A stretch of DNA of 64,000 nt from Snuella sedimenti. GTDB lineage: Bacteria > Bacteroidota > Bacteroidia > Flavobacteriales > Flavobacteriaceae. This document shows positions 36,287-45,800 of this stretch, one piece after another; the first letter of the stretch is position 1; each line of letters opens with the position of its first letter. The stretch spans positions 49,433 through 113,432 of the forward strand of contig NZ_JAELVQ010000014.1 in the NCBI RefSeq assembly GCF_016428595.1. Direction: 5' to 3'. The notes beneath the pieces are model-generated. The model had not been told where the DNA came from. It saw only the letters and a program-made list of their open reading frames with translations, and searched no databases. Made by a program: the position numbers and the translations under genes.

Positions 36287-38056
36287 CTAATTCCTGTAAA
36301 TTTTTTCAACAAGATCAGCATAAATCTTTTTAATTACCTTTCGCTTCATTTTCATTGTTGGAGTTAAATGACCGGCTTCAATACTCCATATATCTGGAGT
36401 AATAGCAAACTTTTTAATTTGTTCCCATTTACCAAAACTTTTATTAGCTATATCTATTTCTTCTTGAATACGATCTAATAACTTAGGGTTGGTTATCATG
36501 TCTTCTTTAGATTTGAAAATTATGTTATGGCGCCTGCCCCATTCTTCAACAAAGTCAAAGCTAATTTGTATTAGGGCTGCAGGCATTTTTTCACCTTCGC
36601 CAATAACCATAATTTGTTCTATAAAGCGTGATTGTTTAAATTTATTTTCTATTAATGCTGGGGCAACATACTTTCCTCCAGAAGTTTTGAACATTTCTTT
36701 CTTTCGATCTGTAATTTTTAAGAAACCATCATCACATAATTCACCAATATCTCCGGTGTGAAAATAACCGTTGCTCATTACTTCGGCAGTTTTTTCAGGA
36801 TCTTTGTAATAACCAATCATGACATTAGGACCTTTAACGAGAATTTCACCATCTTCAGCAATTTTAACCTCTACATTGTCTATTACTTTTCCAACGGTCC
36901 CTATTTTAAAACCAAAATCACGTTGATCGTTAACCGAAATTACAGGGGAGGTCTCTGTTAATCCATAACCCTCCATAATTGGTAGTTTAGCAGCAGCAAA
37001 CACACGTGCCAACCTAGTTTGTAGAGGTGCACTTCCCGAAACCATAAGCTCTAAATTGCCTCCTAAACCTTCTTGCCACTTTTTAAAGATTAGTTTTCTG
37101 GCAATCTTTAATTGAAACTCATACCACCAGCCATTTTTTCCGTAAGGTTCATATTTAAGCCCCAAATCAATCGCCCAAAAGAAGAGCATTTTTTTTATAC
37201 CACTTAGTTCCGATCCTTTAGCCACAATTTTATCGTAAACTTTTTCAAAAAGCCTAGGAACAGCTGTCATTACCATTGGTTTTACCTCTTTCAAGTTATC
37301 GCTCATTTTCTCGATGGATTCGGCAAAACAAATTTCTACACCACAATATTGGTATAAGTATAATACCATACGCTCAAACACATGACATACAGGTAGAAAA
37401 CTTAATGCTTTGGATTTTCCATAATCAAAAGGTACACGTTTTTCACTATCTAAAACATTTGATACTAAATTATTATGGGATAGCATCACACCTTTAGGTC
37501 TTCCTGTTGTTCCCGAAGTGTATATTAAAGTTGCTAAATCATGCGGTTTTACACTTTCTTTTATTGCTTCGACGTCTTTTTGATTATCTGCATCTTTTCC
37601 TAAATTTAGGACTTCTTTCCAATTGCTTTCCCCTTCGATTTCATCAAACGTATATACATTTTTAAGTTTGGTATTACTTTTAATTGAATTTACTTTTTCT
37701 AGGACTTCGGTGTCGGAGACAAAACAATATACAGCTTCCGAGTGATTTATAATATACTCGTAATCTTCGGAAGCAATAGTAGGATATATGGGTACATTTT
37801 GCGCACCTATTTGAAGGATTCCAATATCAAGAATATTCCATTCGGTACGATTGTTTGTAGAAATAACAGCAATTTTATCGTTAGGTTGTACTCCCAAACG
37901 AAGTAATCCCCTGCTAATGGCATTAGCTTGATCTATATACTCTTTTGTTGAGATAGATCGCCATTCACCTTCATATTTTGTGGTCAGGGATTTTTGTAAA
38001 TTATAGGTTTCCAGCTGGTAATACGGAATATCAAAAATTCGAGTAATGTTTGTCAT
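36287..38056 (-). CDS. Long-chain acyl-CoA synthetase
   Basis: Activates fatty acids with ATP and CoA, feeding beta-oxidation. The 589 residues show the AMP-binding signature IYTSGTTGRPKGVMLSHNN, the motif GYGLTETSPVISVN, the FHTGDIGELCDDGFLKITDRKKEMFKTSGGKYVAP hinge and a C-terminal lid. The sequence belongs to the FAA1/bubblegum-type branch of long-chain enzymes. It lies next to the marR-fad operon but is transcribed separately. I saw no copy of the 34-bp operator in front of it. Confidence 0.94.
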   Translation of the reverse strand: MTNITRIFDIPYYQLETYNLQKSLTTKYEGEWRSISTKEYIDQANAISRGLLRLGVQPNDKIAVISTNNRTEWNILDIGILQIGAQNVPIYPTIASEDYEYIINHSEAVYCFVSDTEVLEKVNSIKSNTKLKNVYTFDEIEGESNWKEVLNLGKDADNQKDVEAIKESVKPHDLATLIYTSGTTGRPKGVMLSHNNLVSNVLDSEKRVPFDYGKSKALSFLPVCHVFERMVLYLYQYCGVEICFAESIEKMSDNLKEVKPMVMTAVPRLFEKVYDKIVAKGSELSGIKKMLFFWAIDLGLKYEPYGKNGWWYEFQLKIARKLIFKKWQEGLGGNLELMVSGSAPLQTRLARVFAAAKLPIMEGYGLTETSPVISVNDQRDFGFKIGTVGKVIDNVEVKIAEDGEILVKGPNVMIGYYKDPEKTAEVMSNGYFHTGDIGELCDDGFLKITDRKKEMFKTSGGKYVAPALIENKFKQSRFIEQIMVIGEGEKMPAALIQISFDFVEEWGRRHNIIFKSKEDMITNPKLLDRIQEEIDIANKSFGKWEQIKKFAITPDIWSIEAGHLTPTMKMKRKVIKKIYADLVEKIYRN

Positions 38057-38331
38057 TTCTATTTTTTAAAACGGATGATGCAAAGTATGAAATTAAATAG
38101 GATTTACAAATATGACATTAGAAATATAGTAAGTTAATAAAGGTTTTTTGAAAATTCCTACAGATGAAACGATCGATTTCACAAGCATGTAAAAAAGTGA
38201 TAAAAGGTTAAAGTTTACATAGTTAAACACTTGTTTTCGATAAGATTTCATGATTTTTTTGTAAATTATATAGGTCTAAAGGCTACTTCCGAATTGTTCC
38301 CATTGTGTTAAGTTATTTAATGTAAAGTATA

Positions 38332-38343
38332 TGATTTATGTCA
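38332..38343 (+). promoter_or_regulatory. Fnr-like site upstream of ppdK
   Basis: TGATTTATGTCA fits TGAY-N4-RTCA. Its centre is 29.5 bases before the -7 candidate, as at hemN and ccoS. Confidence 0.65.
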
Positions 38344-38366
38344 TGAAAATACTCCAATATTGAAGC

Positions 38367-38374
38367 TATTTTTA
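38367..38374 (+). promoter_or_regulatory. Candidate -7 box of ppdK
   Basis: TATTTTTA matches five of six fixed positions of TAnnTTTG. The start would be about 34 bases before the ppdK ATG. Confidence 0.5.
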
Positions 38375-38412
38375 CTCTACAACTTAAGGATGAAATATAA
38401 AATATAGATATT

Positions 38413-41142
38413 ATGGAAATACTTGACAACGTAAAAAATCGGGTTTACAGGTTTGGAAACAAGATTGCCGATGGTAGCAGTAAAATGCGAAACCTCTTAG
38501 GTGGTAAAGGAGCTAATCTAGCCGAAATGAGTGCCATTGGTATTCCAGTGCCGCCTGGGTTTACTATTACAACAGAAGTGTGTACAGAATATAATTTATT
38601 GGGAAGAGATGCTGTTGTAGATTTGATTAAAGATGAGGTGGAAGATGCCATTACAACCATAGAATCCTTAATGGCTGCCAAATTTGGTGATAAAGACAAT
38701 CCCTTACTAGTTTCTGTACGATCGGGAGCAAGAGTTTCCATGCCTGGAATGATGGATACAGTATTAAACTTGGGGATGAACGACGAAGTAGTGCTTGGGT
38801 TGGCTAAAAAAACCAATAATGAACAATTTGCATGGGATTCTTACCGTCGCTTTATTCAAATGTATGGCGGGGTGGTTTTAGGAATGAAACCAGAATCGAA
38901 AGACGATATCGATCCGTTTGAGGAAATTATGGAACACCTCAAAGAAAAAAGAGGAATTCAATTAGATACAGAATTCACAATTCAAGATCTAAAAGATCTT
39001 GTATATGATTTTAAGGATGCTGTTAAGAAACGAACTGGTCATGATTTCCCTACCAATCCGTGGGAACAACTATGGGGAGCTATTATGGCTGTTTTTAATA
39101 GTTGGAATGGCGACCGGGCCGTTTATTACAGAAACATGCATGGTTATCCTGCCGATTGGGGAACTGCAGTTAATGTACAGGCTATGGTTTATGGTAATAT
39201 GGGAAATAATTCGGGAACAGGCGTGTGCTTTACCCGTGACGCCGGAACGGGAGAAAATAAATTTAACGGAGAATATTTAATCAATGCCCAAGGAGAAGAT
39301 GTGGTTGCAGGGGTAAGAACCCCACAACAAATTACAAAAATAGGGTCGGAGCGTTGGGCCGAACTGGCAAAAATTGATGAAGTGGAACGTATAGCCAATT
39401 ACCCTTCTTTAGAAGAGCTAATGCCTGATATTTTCGACGAACTTAATGGTTACCAACAAATACTTGAAAATCATTACCGTGATATGCAAGATATGGAATT
39501 TACCATTCAGGACGGAAAGCTTTGGATATTACAAACTAGAAACGGAAAACGCACAGGTGCAGCTATGGTTAAAATAGCTATGGACCTACTTAAAGAAGGT
39601 TTAATTACCGAACAAGAGGCCTTACTACAGATTGAACCTAATAAATTAGATGAACTTCTGCATCCTGTCTTTGATCCTTCTGCTCTAAAGCGGGCCAATG
39701 TTATAGCACAAGGTTTGCCAGCGTCACCAGGGGCAGCTACTGGTAAAATTGTATTCTTTGCTGACGAGGCTTCTAAGTATAAAAGTAGTATTTTAGTCCG
39801 TATAGAAACGTCTCCAGAAGACTTAGAAGGCATGAACATAGCCAAAGGAATTTTAACAGCTCGTGGTGGCATGACATCGCATGCTGCTGTTGTAGCACGT
39901 GGTATGGGAAAATGTTGTATTTCTGGTGCTGGAGCATTAAAGATTAACTACAAGACAAGAACACTTAAAGTGGGAGACCATGAATACCATGAAGGCGATT
40001 GGATTTCTTTAAACGGTTCAACAGGAAACATTATAGAAGGAAAAGTAGCAACCGTAGAGCCCGAATTAAGTGGTGAATTTGGAGAACTTATGGCTCTGTC
40101 GGATAAATATGCTATTATGAAGGTTAGAACGAATGCCGATACTCCTAAAGATGCTAGAATAGCTCGTAATTTTGGAGCAGATGGTATAGGTTTAACACGA
40201 ACAGAACACATGTTCTTTGAATTAGATCGTATTAAAGCAATGCGGGAAATGATTTTAGCCGATACCTTAAAAGAAAGAAAACAAGCTTTAGAAGATTTAC
40301 TACCAATGCAGCGAGCCGATTTTGAAGGCATTTTTGAGGCTATGGAAGGTAAATCGGTTACAATTCGTTTATTAGATCCCCCTTTACACGAATTTGTGCC
40401 ACATCAATTGGCAACACAAAAAGAATTGGCAGCGCAAATGCACATCCCTTTACAGGCCGTTAAGAATAAAGTTGCCGAGTTGGAAGAGTTCAACCCTATG
40501 TTGGGACACAGGGGTTGTCGATTGGGTAATACGTACCCAGAAATTACCGAAATGCAAACACGTGCTATTATTGAAGCTGCTCTTAATTTAAAAGAGAGAG
40601 GTGTTATTTGCAAACCTGAAATCATGGTGCCTTTAATAGGAACAGTTAAAGAGTTTCTGTACCAAGAAGAGATAATCAGGAATACAGCCAAAGCAATATT
40701 TAAAGAGCGAAATGACTCTATAGCGTATTTAGTGGGGACTATGATTGAAATTCCCCGTGCAGCCTTAATGGCAGACCGCATTGCTGAACATGCCGATTTC
40801 TTCTCTTTTGGAACAAACGACCTGACTCAAATGACCTTTGGTTATTCACGTGATGATGCTAGTAAATTCTTGCCTGTATATATAGATAAAGGCATTTTAC
40901 AAGTAGACCCATTTGAAGTATTGGATCAGGAAGGTGTTGGACAATTAATTAAAGTAGGAACAGAAAGAGGTCGTAGCACCAAACCCAACTTAAAAGTAGG
41001 TATTTGTGGTGAGCACGGAGGCGAGCCAAGTTCAGTTGAATTTTGTTATCGTACGGGTATGGATTATGTTAGTTGTTCACCATACAGAGTGCCTATTGCC
41101 CGATTGGTATCAGCACAGGCAGCAATTAAAACCAGTTTATAA
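38413..41142 (+). CDS. ppdK: Pyruvate, phosphate dikinase
   Basis: Interconverts pyruvate, ATP and phosphate with phosphoenolpyruvate, AMP and pyrophosphate. The 909 residues have the family's full layout. The nucleotide-binding domain shows GGKGANLAEM and SVRSGARVSMPGMMDTVLNLG. The swivelling domain carries the phosphorylated histidine in GGMTSHAAVVARGMGKCC. The PEP-binding barrel shows GIGLTRTEHMF, RLLDPPLHEF, GTNDLTQMTFG and the catalytic cysteine in VGICGEHGGEPSS. The Fnr-like promoter suggests induction at low oxygen, where the PPi-linked reaction can save ATP in glycolysis. Confidence 0.97.
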   Translation: MEILDNVKNRVYRFGNKIADGSSKMRNLLGGKGANLAEMSAIGIPVPPGFTITTEVCTEYNLLGRDAVVDLIKDEVEDAITTIESLMAAKFGDKDNPLLVSVRSGARVSMPGMMDTVLNLGMNDEVVLGLAKKTNNEQFAWDSYRRFIQMYGGVVLGMKPESKDDIDPFEEIMEHLKEKRGIQLDTEFTIQDLKDLVYDFKDAVKKRTGHDFPTNPWEQLWGAIMAVFNSWNGDRAVYYRNMHGYPADWGTAVNVQAMVYGNMGNNSGTGVCFTRDAGTGENKFNGEYLINAQGEDVVAGVRTPQQITKIGSERWAELAKIDEVERIANYPSLEELMPDIFDELNGYQQILENHYRDMQDMEFTIQDGKLWILQTRNGKRTGAAMVKIAMDLLKEGLITEQEALLQIEPNKLDELLHPVFDPSALKRANVIAQGLPASPGAATGKIVFFADEASKYKSSILVRIETSPEDLEGMNIAKGILTARGGMTSHAAVVARGMGKCCISGAGALKINYKTRTLKVGDHEYHEGDWISLNGSTGNIIEGKVATVEPELSGEFGELMALSDKYAIMKVRTNADTPKDARIARNFGADGIGLTRTEHMFFELDRIKAMREMILADTLKERKQALEDLLPMQRADFEGIFEAMEGKSVTIRLLDPPLHEFVPHQLATQKELAAQMHIPLQAVKNKVAELEEFNPMLGHRGCRLGNTYPEITEMQTRAIIEAALNLKERGVICKPEIMVPLIGTVKEFLYQEEIIRNTAKAIFKERNDSIAYLVGTMIEIPRAALMADRIAEHADFFSFGTNDLTQMTFGYSRDDASKFLPVYIDKGILQVDPFEVLDQEGVGQLIKVGTERGRSTKPNLKVGICGEHGGEPSSVEFCYRTGMDYVSCSPYRVPIARLVSAQAAIKTSL

Positions 41143-41173
41143 TTTAGTCATATATTTTAATGTTATTTGAAAT

Positions 41174-41211
41174 AAAATTCCCGAAGTATAAGAGCATACT
41201 TCGGGAATTTT
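41174..41211. terminator. Bidirectional terminator after ppdK
   Basis: A 16-base perfect stem AAAATTCCCGAAGTAT / ATACTTCGGGAATTTT has a 6-base loop. It serves both ppdK and the convergent sulfatase gene. Confidence 0.92.
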
Positions 41212-41236
41212 AGTTTTTAAGCTTATCGCTAAATAA

Positions 41237-42805
41237 TTAATTCCAGTGTTCCTTAAAGATGTCTTGCATCAAAGGATAATTCTCATCAGTATCACCTAAA
41301 GCTTCCCGTTCCTGTTTTAAGGTTTCCTTCATTGTTTTAATGATTCCTTGATATTCGGGATCGTTGTATGCATTGTGGTTTTCCTTTGGGTCTTTGGTAA
41401 GATCATAGAACTCCCATGCCGGTGGGGAAGTCTCTTTAGAAGACCCTGTCATGTCTAATGATTGTCCGTAGAAAAATGCTAATTTGTATTTATCGTTCCG
41501 TACACCGAAATGACCCGGTCTAATAGGGTAGTGCTGCCAGTACCTGTAATAAGCTGCTGTTCTCCAATCTTTAGGGGTGTTTCCTTTTAGGTTCTCCCTA
41601 AAGCTTTTTCCTTGCATAGAACTTGGTTTTTCAATTCCTGCATAATCCGCAAATAAAGCAGGAAAATCAATGTTTAAAATAATATCATCAATACGTTGAC
41701 CTCCATGAATTTCTTTTGGATATCTAATAACAAATGGCATACGTAGCGATTCGTCATATATTAAGCGTTTATCAAAAAAGCCATGTTCTCCTAAAAAGTA
41801 ACCTTGATCGGCAGTATAAATTACTACAGTATTTTCTGCTTGACCAGAGGTTTCTAAATAATCTAGAAGTTTTCCTATGTTATCATCTATAGCTGCTCCT
41901 GATCGCAAAAAGTCTTTTACAAATTTTTGGTAGGTAGCCTTACGAGCTTCAATACTATCCATTTCATTTGTATAAAATGGTAATCCCGGATACTTACACC
42001 ACCACTTATCCGGATCGTTAGATGCTTGTTCGTAGCGCCATGCCAGATTTTCAAGTTTTTGACCTACAAAGCTTCTTCCGGTTGTACTGGGCGAAAAATC
42101 ATAAAGTGATTCTGGTTCAGGAAGGTCTTGATCCTTATAAAGGTCATTAAATCGTTCTGGATAATCAAAGGGTTCGTGTGTAGCCTTGAAATGAGTCATC
42201 AACAAAAACGGCTTTGTGGTATCTCTTTCCTTTAACCAATCCACAGAGAGGTCAGCAATAACATCTGTTGAAAAACCTTTGTGTACATCCCATTCTTCGG
42301 AAGGTTTATGGAAGTTTTCCCGAGTTCTCAATATTGGATCCCAATAGCGTCCTTGGTCGTGGAGTACATTATAATAATCGAATCCAGAAGGTTCCTTTTT
42401 TAAGTGCCATTTTCCAATGATAGCGGTTTGGTAACCATTATTACGCAATACTTTTGCTATGTTTAGGCTGTCTGGATTTAGGGCATCACTTAATGTATAC
42501 ACACCATTTTTATGACTGTACTGGCCTGTAAGAATCGTTGCTCTACTGGGAACACAAATGGAATTAGTACAAAAAGCATTGTTTAGAACAGCACCTTCAG
42601 TAGCGAGCCTAGAAATATTTTTATTTTGAGCATATTCTTTTAACGGGCCTCCGTAAATACCCCAAGCCTGTGAGGTATGGTCATCAGACAAGATAAAAAG
42701 GATATTAGGTTTTTTGGGAGTTGTCTCTTTTTTGGACGATGAGCAGCCAAAAAAACACAACAGAAGAAGGAAATAGAAAATACGTTTTAAATTGATACGG
42801 TCCAT
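41237..42805 (-). CDS. Sulfatase lipoprotein
   Basis: A 522-residue exported S1-family sulfatase with a lipoprotein signal (FFGC, cysteine 21). Metal-binding DDH is at 41-43 and the formylglycine motif CVPSR at 84-88, which needs a maturase encoded elsewhere. The conserved GKWHL and the DNIGKLLDYLETSGQAENTVVIYTADQG segment are present. It probably removes sulfate from an algal polysaccharide or glycan on the cell surface; the substrate cannot be read from the sequence. No SusC/SusD or glycosidase genes are nearby. Confidence 0.93.
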   Translation of the reverse strand: MDRINLKRIFYFLLLLCFFGCSSSKKETTPKKPNILFILSDDHTSQAWGIYGGPLKEYAQNKNISRLATEGAVLNNAFCTNSICVPSRATILTGQYSHKNGVYTLSDALNPDSLNIAKVLRNNGYQTAIIGKWHLKKEPSGFDYYNVLHDQGRYWDPILRTRENFHKPSEEWDVHKGFSTDVIADLSVDWLKERDTTKPFLLMTHFKATHEPFDYPERFNDLYKDQDLPEPESLYDFSPSTTGRSFVGQKLENLAWRYEQASNDPDKWWCKYPGLPFYTNEMDSIEARKATYQKFVKDFLRSGAAIDDNIGKLLDYLETSGQAENTVVIYTADQGYFLGEHGFFDKRLIYDESLRMPFVIRYPKEIHGGQRIDDIILNIDFPALFADYAGIEKPSSMQGKSFRENLKGNTPKDWRTAAYYRYWQHYPIRPGHFGVRNDKYKLAFFYGQSLDMTGSSKETSPPAWEFYDLTKDPKENHNAYNDPEYQGIIKTMKETLKQEREALGDTDENYPLMQDIFKEHWN

Positions 42806-42894
42806 TTTTTTGTTGTTAAATTGTATGAGGCCTAAAAGTAATAGTTTAATGTTCAGTAAGCAAGAGCAATAATAAAAAAGTATTTATATTAAAA

Positions 42895-42920
42895 AACCCT
42901 GTCTAGAATAAGACAGGGTT
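42895..42920 (-). terminator. Intrinsic terminator of the DUF937 gene
   Basis: A 10-base perfect stem AACCCTGTCT / AGACAGGGTT with loop AGAATA. On the minus strand it is followed by T-rich sequence. Confidence 0.88.
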
Positions 42921-42942
42921 GAGAAATATATTTGAAAACATT

Positions 42943-43581
42943 TTATTTTTTTCCAAAAAGCCCGCCTAACAAGCCCCCAATTCCACCTTTTTCTTTATTA
43001 GTTCCCAATACAATATTGGCAACATCGTCTACAACGCTTCCATCGCCGTCTGCATCAAGAATCGATTCCAAAAAGCTCTGTTCTTGCTGAGGTGAATTTC
43101 CTTTTAACAAGCCGCCTAACAAGCTTTCAACACCAGTAGGAGTATTTACCTGTTGTTTTTTCGCTTGACTTCCTAAAACTCCCATTAAAATAGGTGCAGC
43201 TATCTTTAATATTTGTGCAACCGTACTGGAATCAATACCAGCTTTCGTTCCTAAAACATTTTCCACATTTTGCTGTTTATTTCCTAATACGTGATTAAGG
43301 ATTTTACCGCCATCGTTTATAACTGTATCGTTTACACCTCCACTAAATAAGCCATCAATGTTGTCTAAAATACTACCGTCGTGCTTACCGTTTATTGCAT
43401 TCATTAAGCCTTCGGCACCATGTGGAGTTGAAGCATTACGTTTCATAGCAGCCATGAGGACAGGTAGTGCCATTGTTAATAGATTTTGGGTTTTATCTTG
43501 CGGCTGATTGGTTTGATTGGAAACACCATTAATTATTGTTTTTCCCAAGTCACTGTTCAGTAAATCTAATATTCCAGACAT
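42943..43581 (-). CDS. DUF937 domain protein
   Basis: A 212-residue protein with two related halves: SGILDLLNSDLGKTIINGVSNQT ... LPVLMAAMKRN, and a second block APILMGVLGSQAKKQ. It also has glycine/leucine-rich tails (GGLLGGLFGKK), the layout of DUF937 (YidB-like) proteins. An aspartate-rich segment, LDADGDGSVVDDVANI, looks like an EF-hand-type calcium loop. No signal peptide is present and no function is known. It is separated from the upstream serA gene by a terminator. Confidence 0.85.
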   Translation of the reverse strand: MSGILDLLNSDLGKTIINGVSNQTNQPQDKTQNLLTMALPVLMAAMKRNASTPHGAEGLMNAINGKHDGSILDNIDGLFSGGVNDTVINDGGKILNHVLGNKQQNVENVLGTKAGIDSSTVAQILKIAAPILMGVLGSQAKKQQVNTPTGVESLLGGLLKGNSPQQEQSFLESILDADGDGSVVDDVANIVLGTNKEKGGIGGLLGGLFGKK

Positions 43582-43624
43582 AGTTTTGTTTTTCTAGTTA
43601 AATACGTTTAAGCATGATAATATA

Positions 43625-43656
43625 TAAAAAAAGTCCTAACATTTATAGTTAGGACT
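43625..43656 (-). terminator. Intrinsic terminator of the serC-serA unit
   Basis: On the minus strand the stem AGTCCTAAC / GTTAGGACT with a 7-base loop is followed by seven T. Confidence 0.88.
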
Positions 43657-43689
43657 CAATTATACGTTTTTGGTCACAATTTAACTTGC

Positions 43690-44640
43690 TTATCCCAAAA
43701 TATTAATTATTTGTTCGGCTAATTCGGTACCGATTCTATCTTGTGCTTCGTTGGTAGCTGCACCGGTATGCGGAGTTAACGATAATGAAGGATTCATTAA
43801 TAACTGCATTTCTGGTTTTGGCTCATTTTCAAAAACATCAAGAGCAGCTCTAGATACTTTACCATTCTCGATTGCTTTTACAAGAGCCACTTCATTAATT
43901 ACACCTCCACGGGCAGCATTGGCAAGTATAACACCATCTTTCATAATATTGAATTCGGCCTCATCAATAACATAATCCTTTTGTGCTGGCACATGTAAGG
44001 TAATAAAGTCTGCCTGTTTTAAAACGTCTTCTTTAGAAATGGTTTCAATTTCAAAGCTTACTTTTTGTCCATCAAAAAAGTCTAATTCTAAATTAACTTT
44101 TTCAATAAATGGGTCGAATGCAACCACTTTCATACCAGCCCCTAAAGCAACTTTGGCAGTAGCTTGGCCAATACGACCAAAACCTAAAACTCCTAATGTT
44201 TTTCCTTTTAATTCGGTTCCTTTAGCATACGCCTTCTTTAAACCTTTAAAATTGCTATCACCTTCCAAAGGCATGTCTCTATTCGAATTGTGCAAGAAAC
44301 GAGCTAAACCGTAAAAGTGTCCGAATACCAATTCAGCAACCGAGTGTGACGATGCAGCAGGGGTGTTAATGACTTTAAGCCCTTTTCCTCTTGCATATTC
44401 TACATCAATATTATCCATACCAACACCACCACGACCAATTATCTTTAGGCTTGGGCAAGCATCGATAAGATCTTTACGTACAGTAGTAGCACTACGTACT
44501 AGTAGTACACTAATTTCGTTTTCGTTAATGTAATTTATTAATTGTTCTTGAGCAACGGTAGTGGTAATAACTTCAAAACCGCCTTTTTCCAGTGCTTCAA
44601 TACCACTTTTAGAAATACCGTCGTTTGCTAATACTTTCAT
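43690..44640 (-). CDS. serA: D-3-phosphoglycerate dehydrogenase type 2-hydroxyacid dehydrogenase
   Basis: Oxidises 3-phosphoglycerate to 3-phosphohydroxypyruvate with NAD, the entry to serine synthesis. The 316 residues lack the C-terminal ACT regulatory domain of E. coli SerA, so serine feedback through that domain is absent. The signatures GRGGVGMDNIDVEYA, the Rossmann GVLGFGRIGQATA, NAARGGVINE and the catalytic histidine in LTPHTGAATNEAQ are visible. It lies 22 bases after serC, which supports the assignment over other 2-hydroxyacid dehydrogenases. The leader reads AAAATTTAAACGAATGAAA. Confidence 0.92.
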   Translation of the reverse strand: MKVLANDGISKSGIEALEKGGFEVITTTVAQEQLINYINENEISVLLVRSATTVRKDLIDACPSLKIIGRGGVGMDNIDVEYARGKGLKVINTPAASSHSVAELVFGHFYGLARFLHNSNRDMPLEGDSNFKGLKKAYAKGTELKGKTLGVLGFGRIGQATAKVALGAGMKVVAFDPFIEKVNLELDFFDGQKVSFEIETISKEDVLKQADFITLHVPAQKDYVIDEAEFNIMKDGVILANAARGGVINEVALVKAIENGKVSRAALDVFENEPKPEMQLLMNPSLSLTPHTGAATNEAQDRIGTELAEQIINILG

Positions 44641-44662
44641 TCGTTTAAATTTTATTATGTTT

Positions 44663-45727
44663 TTAAGCTTTGCTTTCTAATTCACTCATTACTTCAACCA
44701 ATACTTTTACACTATCTAGGCTTAAAGCATTGTACATTGAAGCTCTGTAGCCCCCGACACTTCGGTGTCCATTAAGACCATTAATTCCAGCTTCTTTAAG
44801 CATGGTTTCAAAAGTTTCTTTAAGGTTGTCGTTCTCTAAAGTAAAAGTTGCGTTCATTGTTGAGCGGTCTGCTTTGGAAGCAAACCCCTTAAACAATGGG
44901 TTTAAGTCTATTTCAGAATAAATTAAACTGGCTTTTTTATTGTTAATTTCTTCAATAGCCTTGATTCCGCCAAGGTTTTTTAGCCACTCCAAGGTTAACA
45001 TTGATACATAAACAGGGAATACCGGAGGGGTGTTAAACATACTACCGCTACCGATGTGTTTTTTGTAATCCATCATTGATGGGATTTGACGTGATACTTT
45101 GCCTAAGATATCTTCCTTAACAACTACAAGTGTTGTACCTGCTGGACCCATGTTTTTTTGGGCTCCTGCATATATTAAATCGAATCGATAAAAATCTAAC
45201 TCACGTGAAAATATATCACTACTCATATCGCATACCATAGGAATGTCGCATTTAGGAAACGACTTCAATTGGGTACCAAAAATAGTGTTGTTAGAAGTAC
45301 AGTGAAAGTAATCTAAATCTGAAGAAATCTCAAACCCTTTAGGAATGTAATTAAAGTTAGCATCTTTAGAGGAGGCTACTTCTTGTACATCACCAAACAA
45401 TTTGGCTTCCTGTAATGCTTTATTACTCCAAGTTCCTGTATTTAAATACCCCGCCTTATTTTCTAATAAATTATAGGCTACAGCTAAAAATTGTGTGCTC
45501 GCACCACCCTGTAAAAATAAAGCTTTGTATCCTTTGCCTTCCAAGCCAAGAAGTTCTAAAGCTAAAGCTCTTGCTTTTTCCATTACATCAACAAAAGGCT
45601 TGCTTCTGTGTGAAATTTCAATAAGCGATAAGCCGCTGTTGTCAAAATCGACAACAGCCTGTGAAGCTTTTAATAATACCTCTGGTGGTAAAATACATGG
45701 TCCTGCGCTAAAGTTGTGTTTTTTCAT
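44663..45727 (-). CDS. serC: Phosphoserine aminotransferase
   Basis: PLP enzyme of 354 residues that converts 3-phosphohydroxypyruvate and glutamate to phosphoserine, and serves pyridoxal phosphate synthesis. It shows the N-terminal NFSAGPCILPPEVL, LFLQGGASTQFLAV, the PLP lysine in IYAGAQKNMGPAG, and the C-terminal GHRSVGGYRASMYNAL. It is followed by serA in the same unit and preceded by the LuxC-like gene 73 bases upstream. Confidence 0.96.
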   Translation of the reverse strand: MKKHNFSAGPCILPPEVLLKASQAVVDFDNSGLSLIEISHRSKPFVDVMEKARALALELLGLEGKGYKALFLQGGASTQFLAVAYNLLENKAGYLNTGTWSNKALQEAKLFGDVQEVASSKDANFNYIPKGFEISSDLDYFHCTSNNTIFGTQLKSFPKCDIPMVCDMSSDIFSRELDFYRFDLIYAGAQKNMGPAGTTLVVVKEDILGKVSRQIPSMMDYKKHIGSGSMFNTPPVFPVYVSMLTLEWLKNLGGIKAIEEINNKKASLIYSEIDLNPLFKGFASKADRSTMNATFTLENDNLKETFETMLKEAGINGLNGHRSVGGYRASMYNALSLDSVKVLVEVMSELESKA

Positions 45728-45800
45728 TTGTGTTGTTGAATTTAAAGATACAAAGTTGCTAATTAATTAGGTATTAAGCGTTGTAAATTCAATAATTTTT

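Larger units (their letters stand above)
38057..38412. other. 356-base divergent promoter region of the acyl-CoA synthetase and ppdK
   Basis: It contains the Fnr-like site and -7 box of ppdK (38332-38374). The remaining 270 bases are AT-rich with no gene and no obvious repeat. Confidence 0.7.

Noticed and set aside
38445..40781. Several long reading frames antisense to ppdK
   Set aside because: They mirror the codon structure of the strongly conserved ppdK gene, have no family resemblance and no promoter.
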